32,640 bases of DNA, taken from a bacterium (lineage in GTDB: Bacteria; Sysuimicrobiota; Sysuimicrobiia; Sysuimicrobiales; Segetimicrobiaceae). Position numbers and translations under genes: made by a program. Location: contig DATGFS010000014.1 of assembly GCA_035308905.1 (NCBI GenBank), forward strand, positions 1 through 32,640, given 5' to 3'. Positions within the stretch are counted from its first letter, which is position 1. Every line of letters starts with the position of its first letter. Below the pieces are notes generated by a model. The model saw only the letters and a program-made list of their open reading frames with translations, was not told the DNA's origin and ran no database searches. Shown in pieces: positions 16,655-28,708 of the stretch.

Positions 16655-16876
16655 CGTGGTTCACCCGCTGTGATCCGCGCGGTACACAGTCTGCACACCG
16701 CATGCGCGACGACGGTGGCGCGTGACCGCTGAAAAGACTGCGATCATCTCTCCACAGAGTTGACCGCACCACGGCATTTCAGCGGCATGCTCGAAAAGTA
16801 CGAGACGGGTGCGAAAACAAAAGGAGGGCATCCGCGCGCGGCCAATCTTTCGTGCGCACGCGGAGGAGTCGCATAG

Positions 16877-17698
16877 ATGCAGGACTTCTTCCTGCGGCTC
16901 GTGTCTCAACGGGGAGATGAGACCGCGAACGAGGCGCAGGCGCCCGAAGTTCGCGTAGCGATCTACGATTCGCCGCTCGCACCACCGCAGGTCGTCACCC
17001 TCTCGTCTGATGACTTCAACCAGCTCATCGGCGAATTGTCCGCGCGAACGCACAGTTACGCGCGGGAGCGGGGCGGCCGCATCCCCTTCGTGGTCATCAA
17101 GGAGATCATCGAAAATTTGATTCACGCCTACTTCAAAGACGCGGTCGTCACGATCATGGGTGACGGCAACACGATCCGCATCTCGGACCAGGGGCCCGGC
17201 ATTCCTGAGAGTGTGCGGGCACATGCGTTCGAGCCCGGTTTCACGACCGCCACGCGCGAGATGCGCCGGTTCATCAAAGGTGTCGGGTCCGGACTGCCGG
17301 TCGCGAAGGAGCAGCTGGCCTTCCTCGGCGGCGCGATCACGATCGATGACAACCTGAAGGGCGGCACGGTCGTGACCCTTCACGTCGGCCCGCCCGCGGG
17401 AGCCGCGCCGGAGGCGGCGGCCGCGCCGCGAGTCGCGGCCACGGCGCCGGCGGTCCCCAGCGCGGCCGCGCCGCGTCTCTCCGACCGGCAGAAGAAGATC
17501 CTGCTCCTGATCGCGGAGATCGGCGCGGCCGGACCGTCGACCATCGCCAAGGAGCTCGGGATGAGCCACAGCACCGCGTTCCGTGAACTGTCGGCGCTGC
17601 AGCACATGCGGCTGTTGGCGGTCGGCACCGCCGACCCCGGCAAACGGACGTTGACGGAAGAGGGCATCGCGTTTCTCGGCACCGTTTTCAAAGACTAG
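16877..17698 (+). CDS. GHKL ATPase-winged helix protein inside the origin; function unknown
   Basis: 273 residues from ATG 16877 with GGAGGAG at 16862-16868. N-terminal 1-60: unassigned. Residues about 65-170 are a histidine-kinase-like ATPase domain. The N box is VIKEIIENLIHAYF (73-86, N80 for magnesium), G1 is ISDQGPGIP (D104), the F-box is AFEPGFTTA, and G2 is GVGSGLPVAKEQL (135-147). The domain ends in GGTVVTLHV. Nucleotide-binding residues appear intact, but there is no H-box/dimerisation helix, so it is not an ordinary sensor kinase; resemblance to SpoIIAB/RsbW-type serine kinases is partial. A Pro/Ala linker (171-200) leads to a C-terminal winged helix (201-273: SDRQKKILLLIAEIG, PSTIAKELGMSHSTAFRELSAL). 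It sits between the DnaA-box cluster and dnaA, 39 bases before dnaA, probably co-transcribed. An ATP-responsive DNA-binding regulator of dnaA/oriC is a reasonable but unproven idea. Confidence 0.85.
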   Translation: MQDFFLRLVSQRGDETANEAQAPEVRVAIYDSPLAPPQVVTLSSDDFNQLIGELSARTHSYARERGGRIPFVVIKEIIENLIHAYFKDAVVTIMGDGNTIRISDQGPGIPESVRAHAFEPGFTTATREMRRFIKGVGSGLPVAKEQLAFLGGAITIDDNLKGGTVVTLHVGPPAGAAPEAAAAPRVAATAPAVPSAAAPRLSDRQKKILLLIAEIGAAGPSTIAKELGMSHSTAFRELSALQHMRLLAVGTADPGKRTLTEEGIAFLGTVFKD

Positions 17699-17737
17699 AC
17701 AGGATCGCGGCATCCGCCGGACGGGAGGGCGCACGGC

Positions 17738-19129
17738 ATGGACGTACAGAGCATCACCGCCGGCCAGGTATGGCAGGAAGCCCTGACGCGGATCGAGAGT
17801 CAGCTCAGCAAGCCGAGCTTCGAAGCGTTTCTCAAAGCGATGCAGCCGCTGGCGCTGGAGCAGGATGTCTTTGTGTTTTCCGTTCCGAGCGCGTTCGCGA
17901 AAGAATGGCTAGAGGGCCGCTATCGGGGTCTGATTGCGGAGACGCTTCGCGAAGTACTGACGCGCGGCGTGGACGTGCGGTTCGTCGTGACCGACGTCGA
18001 TTCCAACGGCCACAGTGCCCGCCCCGCGCCGCCCACGCAGGCGCTCTCGCGTCCCGAGGCAACGGCGCCCGGGGCGGTCGGCGACATGCGGTACCACACC
18101 GGCAAATACACGTTCGACACCTTCGTCGTCGGCGCCGGCAACCGATTCGCACACGCGGCCGCGCAGGCGGTCGCAGAAGCCCCGGCCCGAGCCTACAATC
18201 CGCTGTTCATCTACGGCGGAGTCGGACTGGGCAAGACGCACCTGCTCCAGGCCATCGGCCATTACGTCCTGAGCCACTCACCGGCGGCGCGCGTGATGTA
18301 TGTCTCCTCGGAACGATTCACGAACGACCTCATCAACGCGATCCGCGACGACAAGATGGTGGAATTCCGCCACCGGTACCGGAACGTCGACGTGCTCGCC
18401 ATCGACGACATCCAGTTCCTGGCCGGAAAGGAGCGCACGCAGGAGGAGTTCTTCCACACCTTCAACACCCTGCACGAGACGAGCCGCCAGCTCATCATCA
18501 GCAGCGACCGTGCCCCCCGCGAGATCCCGACGCTGGAAGACCGGCTGCGCTCCCGGTTCGAGTGGGGCCTCATCGCCGACATTCAGCCGCCCGATTACGA
18601 AACCCGCGTGGCTATCCTCCGCAAGAAGGCGGAAAAAGACCGCATCGTCGTCCCTGACGAGGTGGCGCAGTACATCGCGCAGCGCATCTCCTCCAACATC
18701 CGCGAGCTCGAAGGAGCGCTGAGCCGGCTTCGCGCCCATGCCGAAATGTCGCGAACCTCCATTTCGGTCGACCTGGCCGCGGAAGTGCTCAAAGAGCTCC
18801 TTCCGCAGGCGCGGGTGCGCCCCGTGACGATTCCGGCGATCCAGCGGGCCGTCGCGGAGTTCTTCGGGATTCGGATCGAGGAAATGAAAGCCAAGCGGCG
18901 GACCAAAGGAGTCGCCTTTCCCCGCCAGGTGGCCATGTATCTCTGCCGGGAAATTACCGACGCCTCGCTGCCGCGGATCGGCGAAGAGTTCGGCGGCCGC
19001 GATCACACGACGGTCATGCACGCCTGCGATCGGGTCAAGCGCGCCCTGCAGGAGGATGCCCACCTGAACGCCGGCGTTCAGAGTCTTGTGGAAAGCTTCC
19101 GGACGGAACGTCCCGGAGCCAGGGGATAG
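17738..19129 (+). CDS. dnaA: Chromosomal replication initiator DnaA
   Basis: 463 residues from ATG 17738, GGGAGG upstream. Domain I about 1-80 (VWQEALTRIESQLSKPSFEAF), and a short linker domain II (90-115). Domain III is AAA+, with Walker A GGVGLGKTH (160-168), Walker B LAIDDIQFL (220-228) and the arginine-finger region LEDRLRSRFEWGL (266-278). Domain IV carries the DNA-reading helix GGRDHTTVMHACDRV (419-433). It binds the boxes on both sides of its own gene and opens the DNA. The flanking boxes imply autoregulation. Confidence 0.99.
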   Translation: MDVQSITAGQVWQEALTRIESQLSKPSFEAFLKAMQPLALEQDVFVFSVPSAFAKEWLEGRYRGLIAETLREVLTRGVDVRFVVTDVDSNGHSARPAPPTQALSRPEATAPGAVGDMRYHTGKYTFDTFVVGAGNRFAHAAAQAVAEAPARAYNPLFIYGGVGLGKTHLLQAIGHYVLSHSPAARVMYVSSERFTNDLINAIRDDKMVEFRHRYRNVDVLAIDDIQFLAGKERTQEEFFHTFNTLHETSRQLIISSDRAPREIPTLEDRLRSRFEWGLIADIQPPDYETRVAILRKKAEKDRIVVPDEVAQYIAQRISSNIRELEGALSRLRAHAEMSRTSISVDLAAEVLKELLPQARVRPVTIPAIQRAVAEFFGIRIEEMKAKRRTKGVAFPRQVAMYLCREITDASLPRIGEEFGGRDHTTVMHACDRVKRALQEDAHLNAGVQSLVESFRTERPGARG

Positions 19130-19345
19130 TATGTGCACCGTCGGAGCTGCCTCAGGCGCCGACCGCCCGGTCGGGGGATGACCTGGATAACCTCACCCGA
19201 CCGGTAAATTCCTTCAGTCTGGTTATCCACAGGGCGAAATCGCCGTCTGGTGCGCCTCGCTGCCGATATTCACACAATCCACAGGTTCTACTACTACTAC
19301 GACGAATCTTTATATAAGAAAACTTCTACCAGGAGGACCTCAGGA
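19130..19345. other. Downstream half of oriC: basal unwinding system between dnaA and dnaN
   Basis: A perfect DnaA box TTATCCACA lies at 19223-19231. Weaker boxes are CCTGGATAA (19182-19190, minus-strand sense), ATATTCACA (19266-19274) and CAATCCACA (19275-19283), each two bases off. The two last are adjacent and are followed after a short GGTT by CTA trinucleotides (19288-19299) and the AT-rich stretch 19306-19323. This order (boxes, trios, AT-rich DNA) is the layout described for the basal unwinding system of Bacillus subtilis. The dnaN ribosome binding site AGGAGG (19331-19336) closes the region. Confidence 0.82.
19288..19305 (+). repeat. DnaA-trio array
   Basis: CTA repeated four times and then CGA twice, immediately after a DnaA box. 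On the opposite strand this is the 3'-GAT-5' trinucleotide series on which DnaA forms its single-strand filament. Confidence 0.75.
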
Positions 19346-20452
19346 ATGCACCTCAAGTGCTCTCAAGACAACCTTTTGAGAGCGGTGCAAACCGTCGGCC
19401 GGGCGATTTCCCCTCGGGCCAGCATGCCCATTTTAGGCAACATTCTTGTTGAAACGACGAAGAACGGCGCCAAGATGGCCGCAACCGATCTCGAGCTCGG
19501 TATTGAGGCCTACGTCACCGGCACCGTCACGGAAGGCGGCGCCGTGACCCTTCCGGCGCGCATCCTCAGCGATATTGTGACAAACCTGCCTGAAGCGCCC
19601 GTCGAGGTTGTGGTTACCGAGGGCGAGTCCAAAGCTGTCATTACCTCGGAAAATGTCCGGTTCGAGATTTTGGGGTTGCCGGCAACCGATTTTCCACTCA
19701 TGCCGTCCGGCGAGGGAAATGTCGTCGTGAAGTTCGATGCCGGGCTGCTGCGGACGATGATCCGGCAGACAAGTTTCGCGGTCTCGACGGACGAGACGCG
19801 CCCGTTTTTGACCGGTGTCTACCTGGTTGTCGAGGGCGAGCAGGGCCACCTCGTCGCAACCGACGGCGGGCGGCTGGCGGTCCGGCGCGCCAAGATGGGC
19901 GGCGGCCGCGGCAAAGTGACCGCGATCGTCCCGAGCAAGACGATGGCAGAGCTCGTTCGCGTTCTTGGGTCGGTCGAGGGCGAAGTTTCCGTCGCGTCGC
20001 ACGACAACCAGCTGATCTTTTCGCTTCCCGGAATGCGGTTCGTCTCGCGCCTCATCGCCGGGCAATTCCCGAATTACGAACAGGTGATCCCCAAGGAGTT
20101 CAAACAGCGGATCACCGTAGGAACCGAGCGGTTGCTCCGCGGAGTCCGGCGTGCCAGCATCACGGCCAAGGACTCGGCCAACGTGGTCCGGCTCAACGCA
20201 TCCGAGGGGACGTTGACGATTTCGTCCAACACCCCGGACGTCGGCAAAGCGCAGGAAGACATCGAGGTGCGCGTCGAAGGCGACGCGATCCCGGTGGCGT
20301 TCAACGCGAAGTTCCTGATGGATGCGCTGTCTAACATCGATGCGCCGGACGTGCATTTCGACCTTACCGGTCCCCTCAGCCCCGGCGCGCTGCATCCCAC
20401 CGACAACTCAGACTATGTCTACGTCCTCGCGCCCGTTCGGGTCTATTCGTAA
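19346..20452 (+). CDS. dnaN: DNA polymerase III beta subunit (sliding clamp)
   Basis: 368 residues from ATG 19346, with AGGAGG at 19331-19336. The frame is open upstream to 19250, but that part runs through the DnaA trios. Three clamp repeats are visible. Typical pieces are MHLKCSQDNLLRAVQTVGRA, MPILGNILVE, LPARILSDIVTNLP, TDETRPFLTGVYL, LVATDGGRLAVRR, FPNYEQVIPKEF and FNAKFLMDALSNI. The C-terminus DYVYVLAPVRVYS is close to the usual 'YLVMPMR(I/L)' form. The clamp ring tethers the polymerase; transcription follows dnaA across the origin. Confidence 0.98.
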   Translation: MHLKCSQDNLLRAVQTVGRAISPRASMPILGNILVETTKNGAKMAATDLELGIEAYVTGTVTEGGAVTLPARILSDIVTNLPEAPVEVVVTEGESKAVITSENVRFEILGLPATDFPLMPSGEGNVVVKFDAGLLRTMIRQTSFAVSTDETRPFLTGVYLVVEGEQGHLVATDGGRLAVRRAKMGGGRGKVTAIVPSKTMAELVRVLGSVEGEVSVASHDNQLIFSLPGMRFVSRLIAGQFPNYEQVIPKEFKQRITVGTERLLRGVRRASITAKDSANVVRLNASEGTLTISSNTPDVGKAQEDIEVRVEGDAIPVAFNAKFLMDALSNIDAPDVHFDLTGPLSPGALHPTDNSDYVYVLAPVRVYS

Positions 20453-20474
20453 GCCCAGCTCCCGAACGAGTGAG

Positions 20475-20678
20475 GTGGCGATCGAAACCGCTCGGATAAC
20501 CCTTGGTGACTTCTTGAAATGGGCGGGGGCCGCGGAGACGGGCGGCCGCGCCAAACAGATGGTCCAGACGGGCGTCGTGCGGGTGAACGGCGCCGTCGAG
20601 CGCCGGCGCGGGCGGCAGCTCGCCCCCGGCGACCGCGTCGCCGCGGAGGGAAGGGAGTACCTGGTTGTGGCTCGCTGA
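20475..20678 (+). CDS. rlbA: S4-domain RNA-binding protein, YaaA/RlbA family
   Basis: 67 residues from GTG 20475, 22 bases after dnaN, with only a weak ribosome binding site. The single S4 fold is seen in LGDFLKWAGAAETGGRAKQM, VRVNGAVERRRGRQLAPGD and the end VAAEGREYLVV. The place between dnaN and recF is the standard one for this small protein. It overlaps the start of recF by 14 bases. Confidence 0.9.
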   Translation: MAIETARITLGDFLKWAGAAETGGRAKQMVQTGVVRVNGAVERRRGRQLAPGDRVAAEGREYLVVAR

Positions 20679-21765
20679 CCTTCGGTTGCGGGACTTCCGT
20701 AATTACGCCACCGTCGATCTCGCGTTCGCGGCCGGGATCACGGTGCTGATCGGAGCGAACGCGCAGGGGAAGAGTAATCTGCTCGAGAGCATCTACACGG
20801 CGGCGCTGGGCCGGAGCCCGAGGGCTTCGGCCGACGTGGAGCTGGTGCGGTTCGATCAGGATCGCGCGTATGTGCGGGCCGAGGTCCGCGATCCTCGGAC
20901 CGATGTGCTCGAGATCGCGGTCGACCGCACGACCGGCGAGAAGCGCATGAAGGTCAACGGCGTCGTCGTGCAGCGCGCGCAGCTGCTCGGGCGGATGGCC
21001 GTCGTGCTGGCCGGTCCGCTCGACGGCGACGTCATCCGCGGTGCCCCGGGTGCGAGGCGCCGGGTGCTGGACGCGGCGCTGAGTCAGGCGAGCCCGTCGT
21101 ATTATTTCTCGCTGACGCGGTATCTGCGGGTTGTGCGTCAGCGCAACCGCCTCTTGGGCGAGGGCGCCGGCGGGCCGGCGCTCGAGCCGTGGGACCAGCA
21201 GCTGGTCGCCCTGGGGGCGACGCTGGTCGAGCGCCGGCGCGGGTTCGTGCGGGCGCTTGCCGCGCGGGCCGCGAAGCGGCACGCGCGCATCGCGGACGGA
21301 TCCGAGCGGCTCGACATCGTGTACTCGTGTACGGCGGACGATCCGGACGGCGCGGCCGCGTCCGATGCGGACGCGCTGGCGCGGGCGCTCACGAAACACC
21401 GCGGCGAAGAGCTCCGGCGGCGAACCAGTCTCGTGGGGCCGCACCGGGACGACCTCCGGATCACCGTGAACGGCATCGACCTTCGAACCTTCGGCTCCCG
21501 GGGCCAGCAGCACACCGCGGCGCTCAGTCTGCGGCTCGGCGAGGTGGAGCTGCTGCGGGAGGAGCTCGGGACGTGGCCGGTTCTTCTGCTGGACGACGTG
21601 CTCGCGGATCTCGATCCATCGCGGCAGGTTCTGCTGCTCCGGGAGATCGAAGGACCGCAGGTGCTGCTGACGCATACGGTCCCGCCCCCCGCGGCCGGGG
21701 TTCCGCTGCAGGCCTTCGTCGTCCGGGGCGGCACGATCGCGGCCGGCACCGATGTATACGCTTAA
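20665..21765 (+). CDS. recF: DNA replication and repair protein RecF
   Basis: 366 residues from TTG 20665, giving MWLADLRLRDFRNY, the normal RecF beginning. ABC/SMC-type ATPase: Walker A IGANAQGKSNLLE (29-41, K36), signature region LSLRLGEVELLREE, and Walker B VLLLDDVLADLD. It loads RecA at gapped DNA with RecO and RecR. The start overlaps rlbA by 14 bases and the end overlaps the DUF721 gene by 14, so all three are translationally coupled. Confidence 0.96.
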   Translation: MWLADLRLRDFRNYATVDLAFAAGITVLIGANAQGKSNLLESIYTAALGRSPRASADVELVRFDQDRAYVRAEVRDPRTDVLEIAVDRTTGEKRMKVNGVVVQRAQLLGRMAVVLAGPLDGDVIRGAPGARRRVLDAALSQASPSYYFSLTRYLRVVRQRNRLLGEGAGGPALEPWDQQLVALGATLVERRRGFVRALAARAAKRHARIADGSERLDIVYSCTADDPDGAAASDADALARALTKHRGEELRRRTSLVGPHRDDLRITVNGIDLRTFGSRGQQHTAALSLRLGEVELLREELGTWPVLLLDDVLADLDPSRQVLLLREIEGPQVLLTHTVPPPAAGVPLQAFVVRGGTIAAGTDVYA

Positions 21766-22108
21766 GGAGCTGCTGAACGACGCGCTGTCCGGCCTGGTCG
21801 GGCCCCGCCGCGCCCGCCAGGGCGGTGTGCTGGACGCGTGGCCCGAAGTGATCGGCGAGGCCCGCGCCCGGCATGCGCACGCGGTGGGCGTCCGCGGGCA
21901 GACACTTATCGTCGCAGTGGACCATCCCGCCGTCTACTACGAATTGGGCATGCAGCGGGCGTCGTTGATCGAGACGCTGAACGCCAAAGCCGGCGGACGC
22001 GTCATTGCTGAAATCCATTTGACGATGCGCCCGCTCGGTAGATCGGACGCCGCGGGAGGCGAAGCCGGCGACGAGCGCGGTGGGGCCGGCGGACGGGGGC
22101 AGCGCTGA
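21752..22108 (+). CDS. dciA: DUF721/DciA-like protein, candidate helicase loader
   Basis: 118 residues from ATG 21752. The DUF721 pattern is visible: VLDAWPEVIGEARARHAHAV, then GQTLIVAVDHPAVYYELGMQ and ASLIETLNAKAG. A Gly-rich charged tail (97-118) follows. DciA is the DnaB helicase loader in bacteria lacking DnaC or DnaI, and its core is DUF721. The gene is often next to recF. Its presence in the origin cluster fits that job; absence of other loaders cannot be checked here. Confidence 0.85.
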   Translation: MYTLKELLNDALSGLVGPRRARQGGVLDAWPEVIGEARARHAHAVGVRGQTLIVAVDHPAVYYELGMQRASLIETLNAKAGGRVIAEIHLTMRPLGRSDAAGGEAGDERGGAGGRGQR

Positions 22109-22111
22109 CCG

Positions 22112-22381
22112 ATGTACGTCCATATCGGCGGCGAAGTGGTGCTGCTGATCCCCGACATCGTGGGCATCTTCGACGCCCGGATGATCGCGGGAAGTCCGGA
22201 CAACGAACGATTCATCGAGCGCGCCAAAGCTCAGGGGCGGATGCGGGTTGAGGTGCCGCCGCAGGACCGCAAGGCGGTCGTCGTGACCACGGAAGGGGTC
22301 TACGAATCGGCCATCTCCCCCGTGACCCTCGTCCGCCGCGTTACCAACGCCGGGGTGGAACTCGGGCGGCCGGAGGCCTGA
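22112..22381 (+). CDS. remB: RemB (YaaB)-like DUF370 regulator
   Basis: 89 residues from ATG 22112, three bases after the DUF721 stop. MYVHIGGEVVLLIPDIVGIFD is the DUF370 hallmark, and VVVTTEGVYESAISPVTLVRR completes the domain. In Bacillus RemA and RemB act in extracellular matrix gene control; RemA is a DNA-binding ring. A place between recF and gyrB is the same as in Firmicutes. Confidence 0.93.
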   Translation: MYVHIGGEVVLLIPDIVGIFDARMIAGSPDNERFIERAKAQGRMRVEVPPQDRKAVVVTTEGVYESAISPVTLVRRVTNAGVELGRPEA

Positions 22382-22451
22382 CGCTACGAGGAACCCCCGA
22401 ATCAGGGCGGGACAGTGGCTGGAACCTAGGTGTGACGCCGCTTTCAGCCGA

Positions 22452-22480
22452 TTGACCCGGGCGCACTTTTCCGGTACTAT
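22452..22480 (+). promoter_or_regulatory. Promoter of gyrB-gyrA
   Basis: TTGACC (22452-22457), 17-base spacer, TACTAT (22475-22480), in a locally AT-rich piece between remB and gyrB. Transcription would begin near 22487, about 100 bases before the ATG. A hairpin at 22520-22543 (nine pairs including one G-U, six-base loop GTACGT) lies in this leader; it is not followed by a T-run, so it is not a terminator. Confidence 0.6.
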
Positions 22481-22489
22481 AAATAGTAG

Positions 22490-24517
<2,028 letters not shown>

Positions 24518-24536
24518 ATCCAAGGATCGCTGAGAT

Positions 24537-26975
<2,439 letters not shown>

Positions 26976-27007
26976 ACCGCGGGACAGACGGGCGTGGAGA
27001 TGGAGAC

Positions 27008-27045
27008 CCGGGCGGCGCGATTCTCGCGCCGCCCGGATGTTTTTT
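27008..27045 (+). terminator. Rho-independent terminator of the gyrA transcript
   Basis: A perfect 13-bp stem (27008-27020 with 27024-27036), a three-base loop TTC, then ATG and a run of T. This ends the long origin-side transcript. Confidence 0.95.
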
Positions 27046-27120
27046 ACAGCAGGGGGGACGCGGCGAACGCGGCGAAGTGAGTTGTCGGCGGGATGTCCCG
27101 ACCGCCGGAGGTGCGACGCG

Positions 27121-27624
27121 ATGGACGCCGGTGTCGCGGCAATTCAGGATCACCTCGATGACGTCTGGAATTCGCTCCTCGCCGCCGTACGCGAGATCGA
27201 CGACGACCTCTTCCAGTGGTGCCCCGGTCCCGAGTTCAACTCCGTCGCGATCCTGCTCCGGCACCTCGCCGGCAGCGAGCGCTGGTGGATCGGCGAGCAG
27301 ATCGGCGGCGTGCCGGCGCACCGCGACCGGGACGCCGAGTTTGTCCACGACAGTCCGCCCCGCGCCGGGGTGCTGCGCGGCGTCGAGGAGGCGCGCGCGC
27401 TGACGCGGCGCGTGTTGAGCGGCGTCACCGCGGCGGATCTCGCCGCGCCGGTGCCCGCGAAGACGAAGCGGCTCTCGTCACCGGAGCCGCCGAGCAAGTA
27501 CTGGGCGCTGCTGCACTACCTCGAGCATCTCGGCTACCACCGCGGCCAGATCCTGCTGCTCCGCAACCTCGGCCGCAAGATGGCCGCCGCCCCCGCGCGC
27601 CGCCAGGGCGGCGCGGGCCGCTAA
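27121..27624 (+). CDS. DinB-family protein
   Basis: 167 residues from ATG 27121 with GGAGGTG upstream. Four-helix DinB/YfiT fold with the metal-binding histidines in LLRHLAGSERWW and in LHYLEHLGYHRGQILLLRNL. Members act in thiol-dependent or other transferases, or have unknown roles. It is not specifically DNA damage related by sequence. It follows the gyrA terminator and is followed by the metallopeptidase gene 10 bases on. Confidence 0.88.
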   Translation: MDAGVAAIQDHLDDVWNSLLAAVREIDDDLFQWCPGPEFNSVAILLRHLAGSERWWIGEQIGGVPAHRDRDAEFVHDSPPRAGVLRGVEEARALTRRVLSGVTAADLAAPVPAKTKRLSSPEPPSKYWALLHYLEHLGYHRGQILLLRNLGRKMAAAPARRQGGAGR

Positions 27625-27634
27625 GCGTCCGCCG

Positions 27635-28177
27635 ATGCGCTGGGAGCTCTGCCGCCGGACGCACGACCGCCTGCGCCGCATCGTGGGGGCGCTGCAGTTT
27701 TCGCACGTCGACCCGTCGCGGATTTTCTGCGTGCGCGGCTACGGCTCGACCTCCGAGGCCTGGGCGCGCATCTGGGGACTGCCGAGCCTCTGGCAGCAGG
27801 TCCTCGAGATCGGCCCGGCCTACGTCGTCGAGATCATCGAGCCGGAATTCAGCCGGCTGCCCGATGACGAGCAAGACCGCATCCTGATCCACGAGCTCCT
27901 GCATATCCCCCGCACGTTCAGCGGCGCGATCCGGCCGCACCGGACGCCGACGTTCCGCATCAACCGCCGGACCGTCGAGCGCTTCTACCAGCAGTACTTG
28001 GCGGCGACCATCGGACGCGCGCCGCGCGTGCGCGCCGCGGAGCGCCTGCTGCCGGCGCAGCCTGCCGGCAAGGCCATGGCGGCGATCTCCCCGCGCGCTC
28101 CTGCCACCGCGCGCTCCCGCCCCCGCCGAACGTCCGGGAAGCCCTCCGGGCCCGGCCGCCGCCCCCCCGCGCGGTAG
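27635..28177 (+). CDS. Putative HExxH metallopeptidase (phage-metallopeptidase-like family)
   Basis: 180 residues from ATG 27635, without an obvious ribosome binding site. Zinc motif HELLH in RILIHELLHIPRTFSG with a further histidine 10-15 residues on (AIRPHRTPTF). This order resembles the small cytoplasmic family named putative phage metallopeptidase. A C-terminal tail of about 50 residues (135-180) is basic, Ala/Pro/Arg-rich and probably disordered. No signal peptide. The gene lies ten bases after dinB, likely co-transcribed. Substrate unknown. Confidence 0.68.
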   Translation: MRWELCRRTHDRLRRIVGALQFSHVDPSRIFCVRGYGSTSEAWARIWGLPSLWQQVLEIGPAYVVEIIEPEFSRLPDDEQDRILIHELLHIPRTFSGAIRPHRTPTFRINRRTVERFYQQYLAATIGRAPRVRAAERLLPAQPAGKAMAAISPRAPATARSRPRRTSGKPSGPGRRPPAR

Positions 28178-28199
28178 ATCGCGGCCGGCGGCGCCGCTC

Positions 28200-28281
28200 C
28201 CGGCCGGATCTTCCGGCCGGTGCCCGTCGTACGGTACAATTGCATGCAGGAACTCGCGGCGGCCGGCGAACCGCCGGCCGC
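28200..28281 (+). repeat. Two strong GGCCGG hairpins in the tatA leader
   Basis: CCGGCCGGA-TCT-TCCGGCCGG (28200-28220, nine pairs) and GCGGCCGGCG-AAC-CGCCGGCCGC (28259-28281, ten pairs). The second ends nine bases before the GAGGTG ribosome binding site of tatA. Neither is followed by a T-run. A TACAAT element lies between them. Confidence 0.6.
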
Positions 28282-28297
28282 GCGCTCGAGGTGCTCG

Positions 28298-28708
28298 ATG
28301 TTCGACAATCCGGAGAAACTCTTCATTTTGTTCGTGATCGCGCTCATGATCTTCGGGCCGTCGAAGCTCGCGTCGCTCGGCGCGTCGCTCGGCCGCTCGA
28401 TCCGCGACTTCCGCAGCGCGGTGAAGGGCGCGCACGAGGAGTTCCGCTCCGCCGTCCAGGAGCACGTCGACACCATCACCCCGGCCCTTCCCTCGCCGGA
28501 GTCGATGTCGCTCGAGAGCCCGGCCCCCGAGGTGGACTACGGGACCGCGATGGACACGCCGGCCGCCCCCGGCGCGGACGCCGTCCCCGCGTCCTTGGAC
28601 GGCCACCATGAAGTGGAAGCCGCCGCGGCGCCGCCCGCCGAGGACGATCCCGGCTCCCTCGCCTCCGAGCCGACGGCCGCGGCGCTGCGGGAGAGTCTCT
28701 CGCGCTGA
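28298..28708 (+). CDS. tatA: Twin-arginine translocase TatA/TatE-like protein
   Basis: 136 residues from ATG 28298, preceded by GAGGTG five bases upstream. One N-terminal membrane helix (about 5-20, KLFILFVIALMIFGPSKL) with the typical F-G hinge is followed by the amphipathic helix (ASLGASLGRSIRDFRSAVKG). The rest is an acidic, Pro/Ala-rich tail longer than in minimal TatA. No tatC is nearby. A weak -10-like TACAAT (28235-28240) lies upstream. Confidence 0.88.
   Translation: MFDNPEKLFILFVIALMIFGPSKLASLGASLGRSIRDFRSAVKGAHEEFRSAVQEHVDTITPALPSPESMSLESPAPEVDYGTAMDTPAAPGADAVPASLDGHHEVEAAAAPPAEDDPGSLASEPTAAALRESLSR

Larger units (their letters stand above)
16273..16876. other. Upstream half of oriC: gene-free region with DnaA boxes
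   Basis: 604 bases without a believable gene, between rpmH and the GHKL gene. Perfect 9-mers TTATCCACA occur at 16520-16528 and 16623-16631 (plus), and at 16646-16654 on the minus strand. TTTTCCACA at 16635-16643 is one base off, and CTCTCCACA at 16748-16756 two bases off. Three boxes lie within 32 bases at 16623-16654. The middle section is clearly richer in AT than the surrounding genes. Possible promoter elements for the rightward genes (TTTACA at 16531, 18 bases, GATATG at 16555) are weak. Together with the dnaA-dnaN block it forms a split origin. Confidence 0.82.

Noticed and set aside
16304-16698. Small open frames in the rpmH-GHKL spacer
   Set aside because: No ribosome binding sites, no similarity to known proteins, and they run across DnaA boxes.
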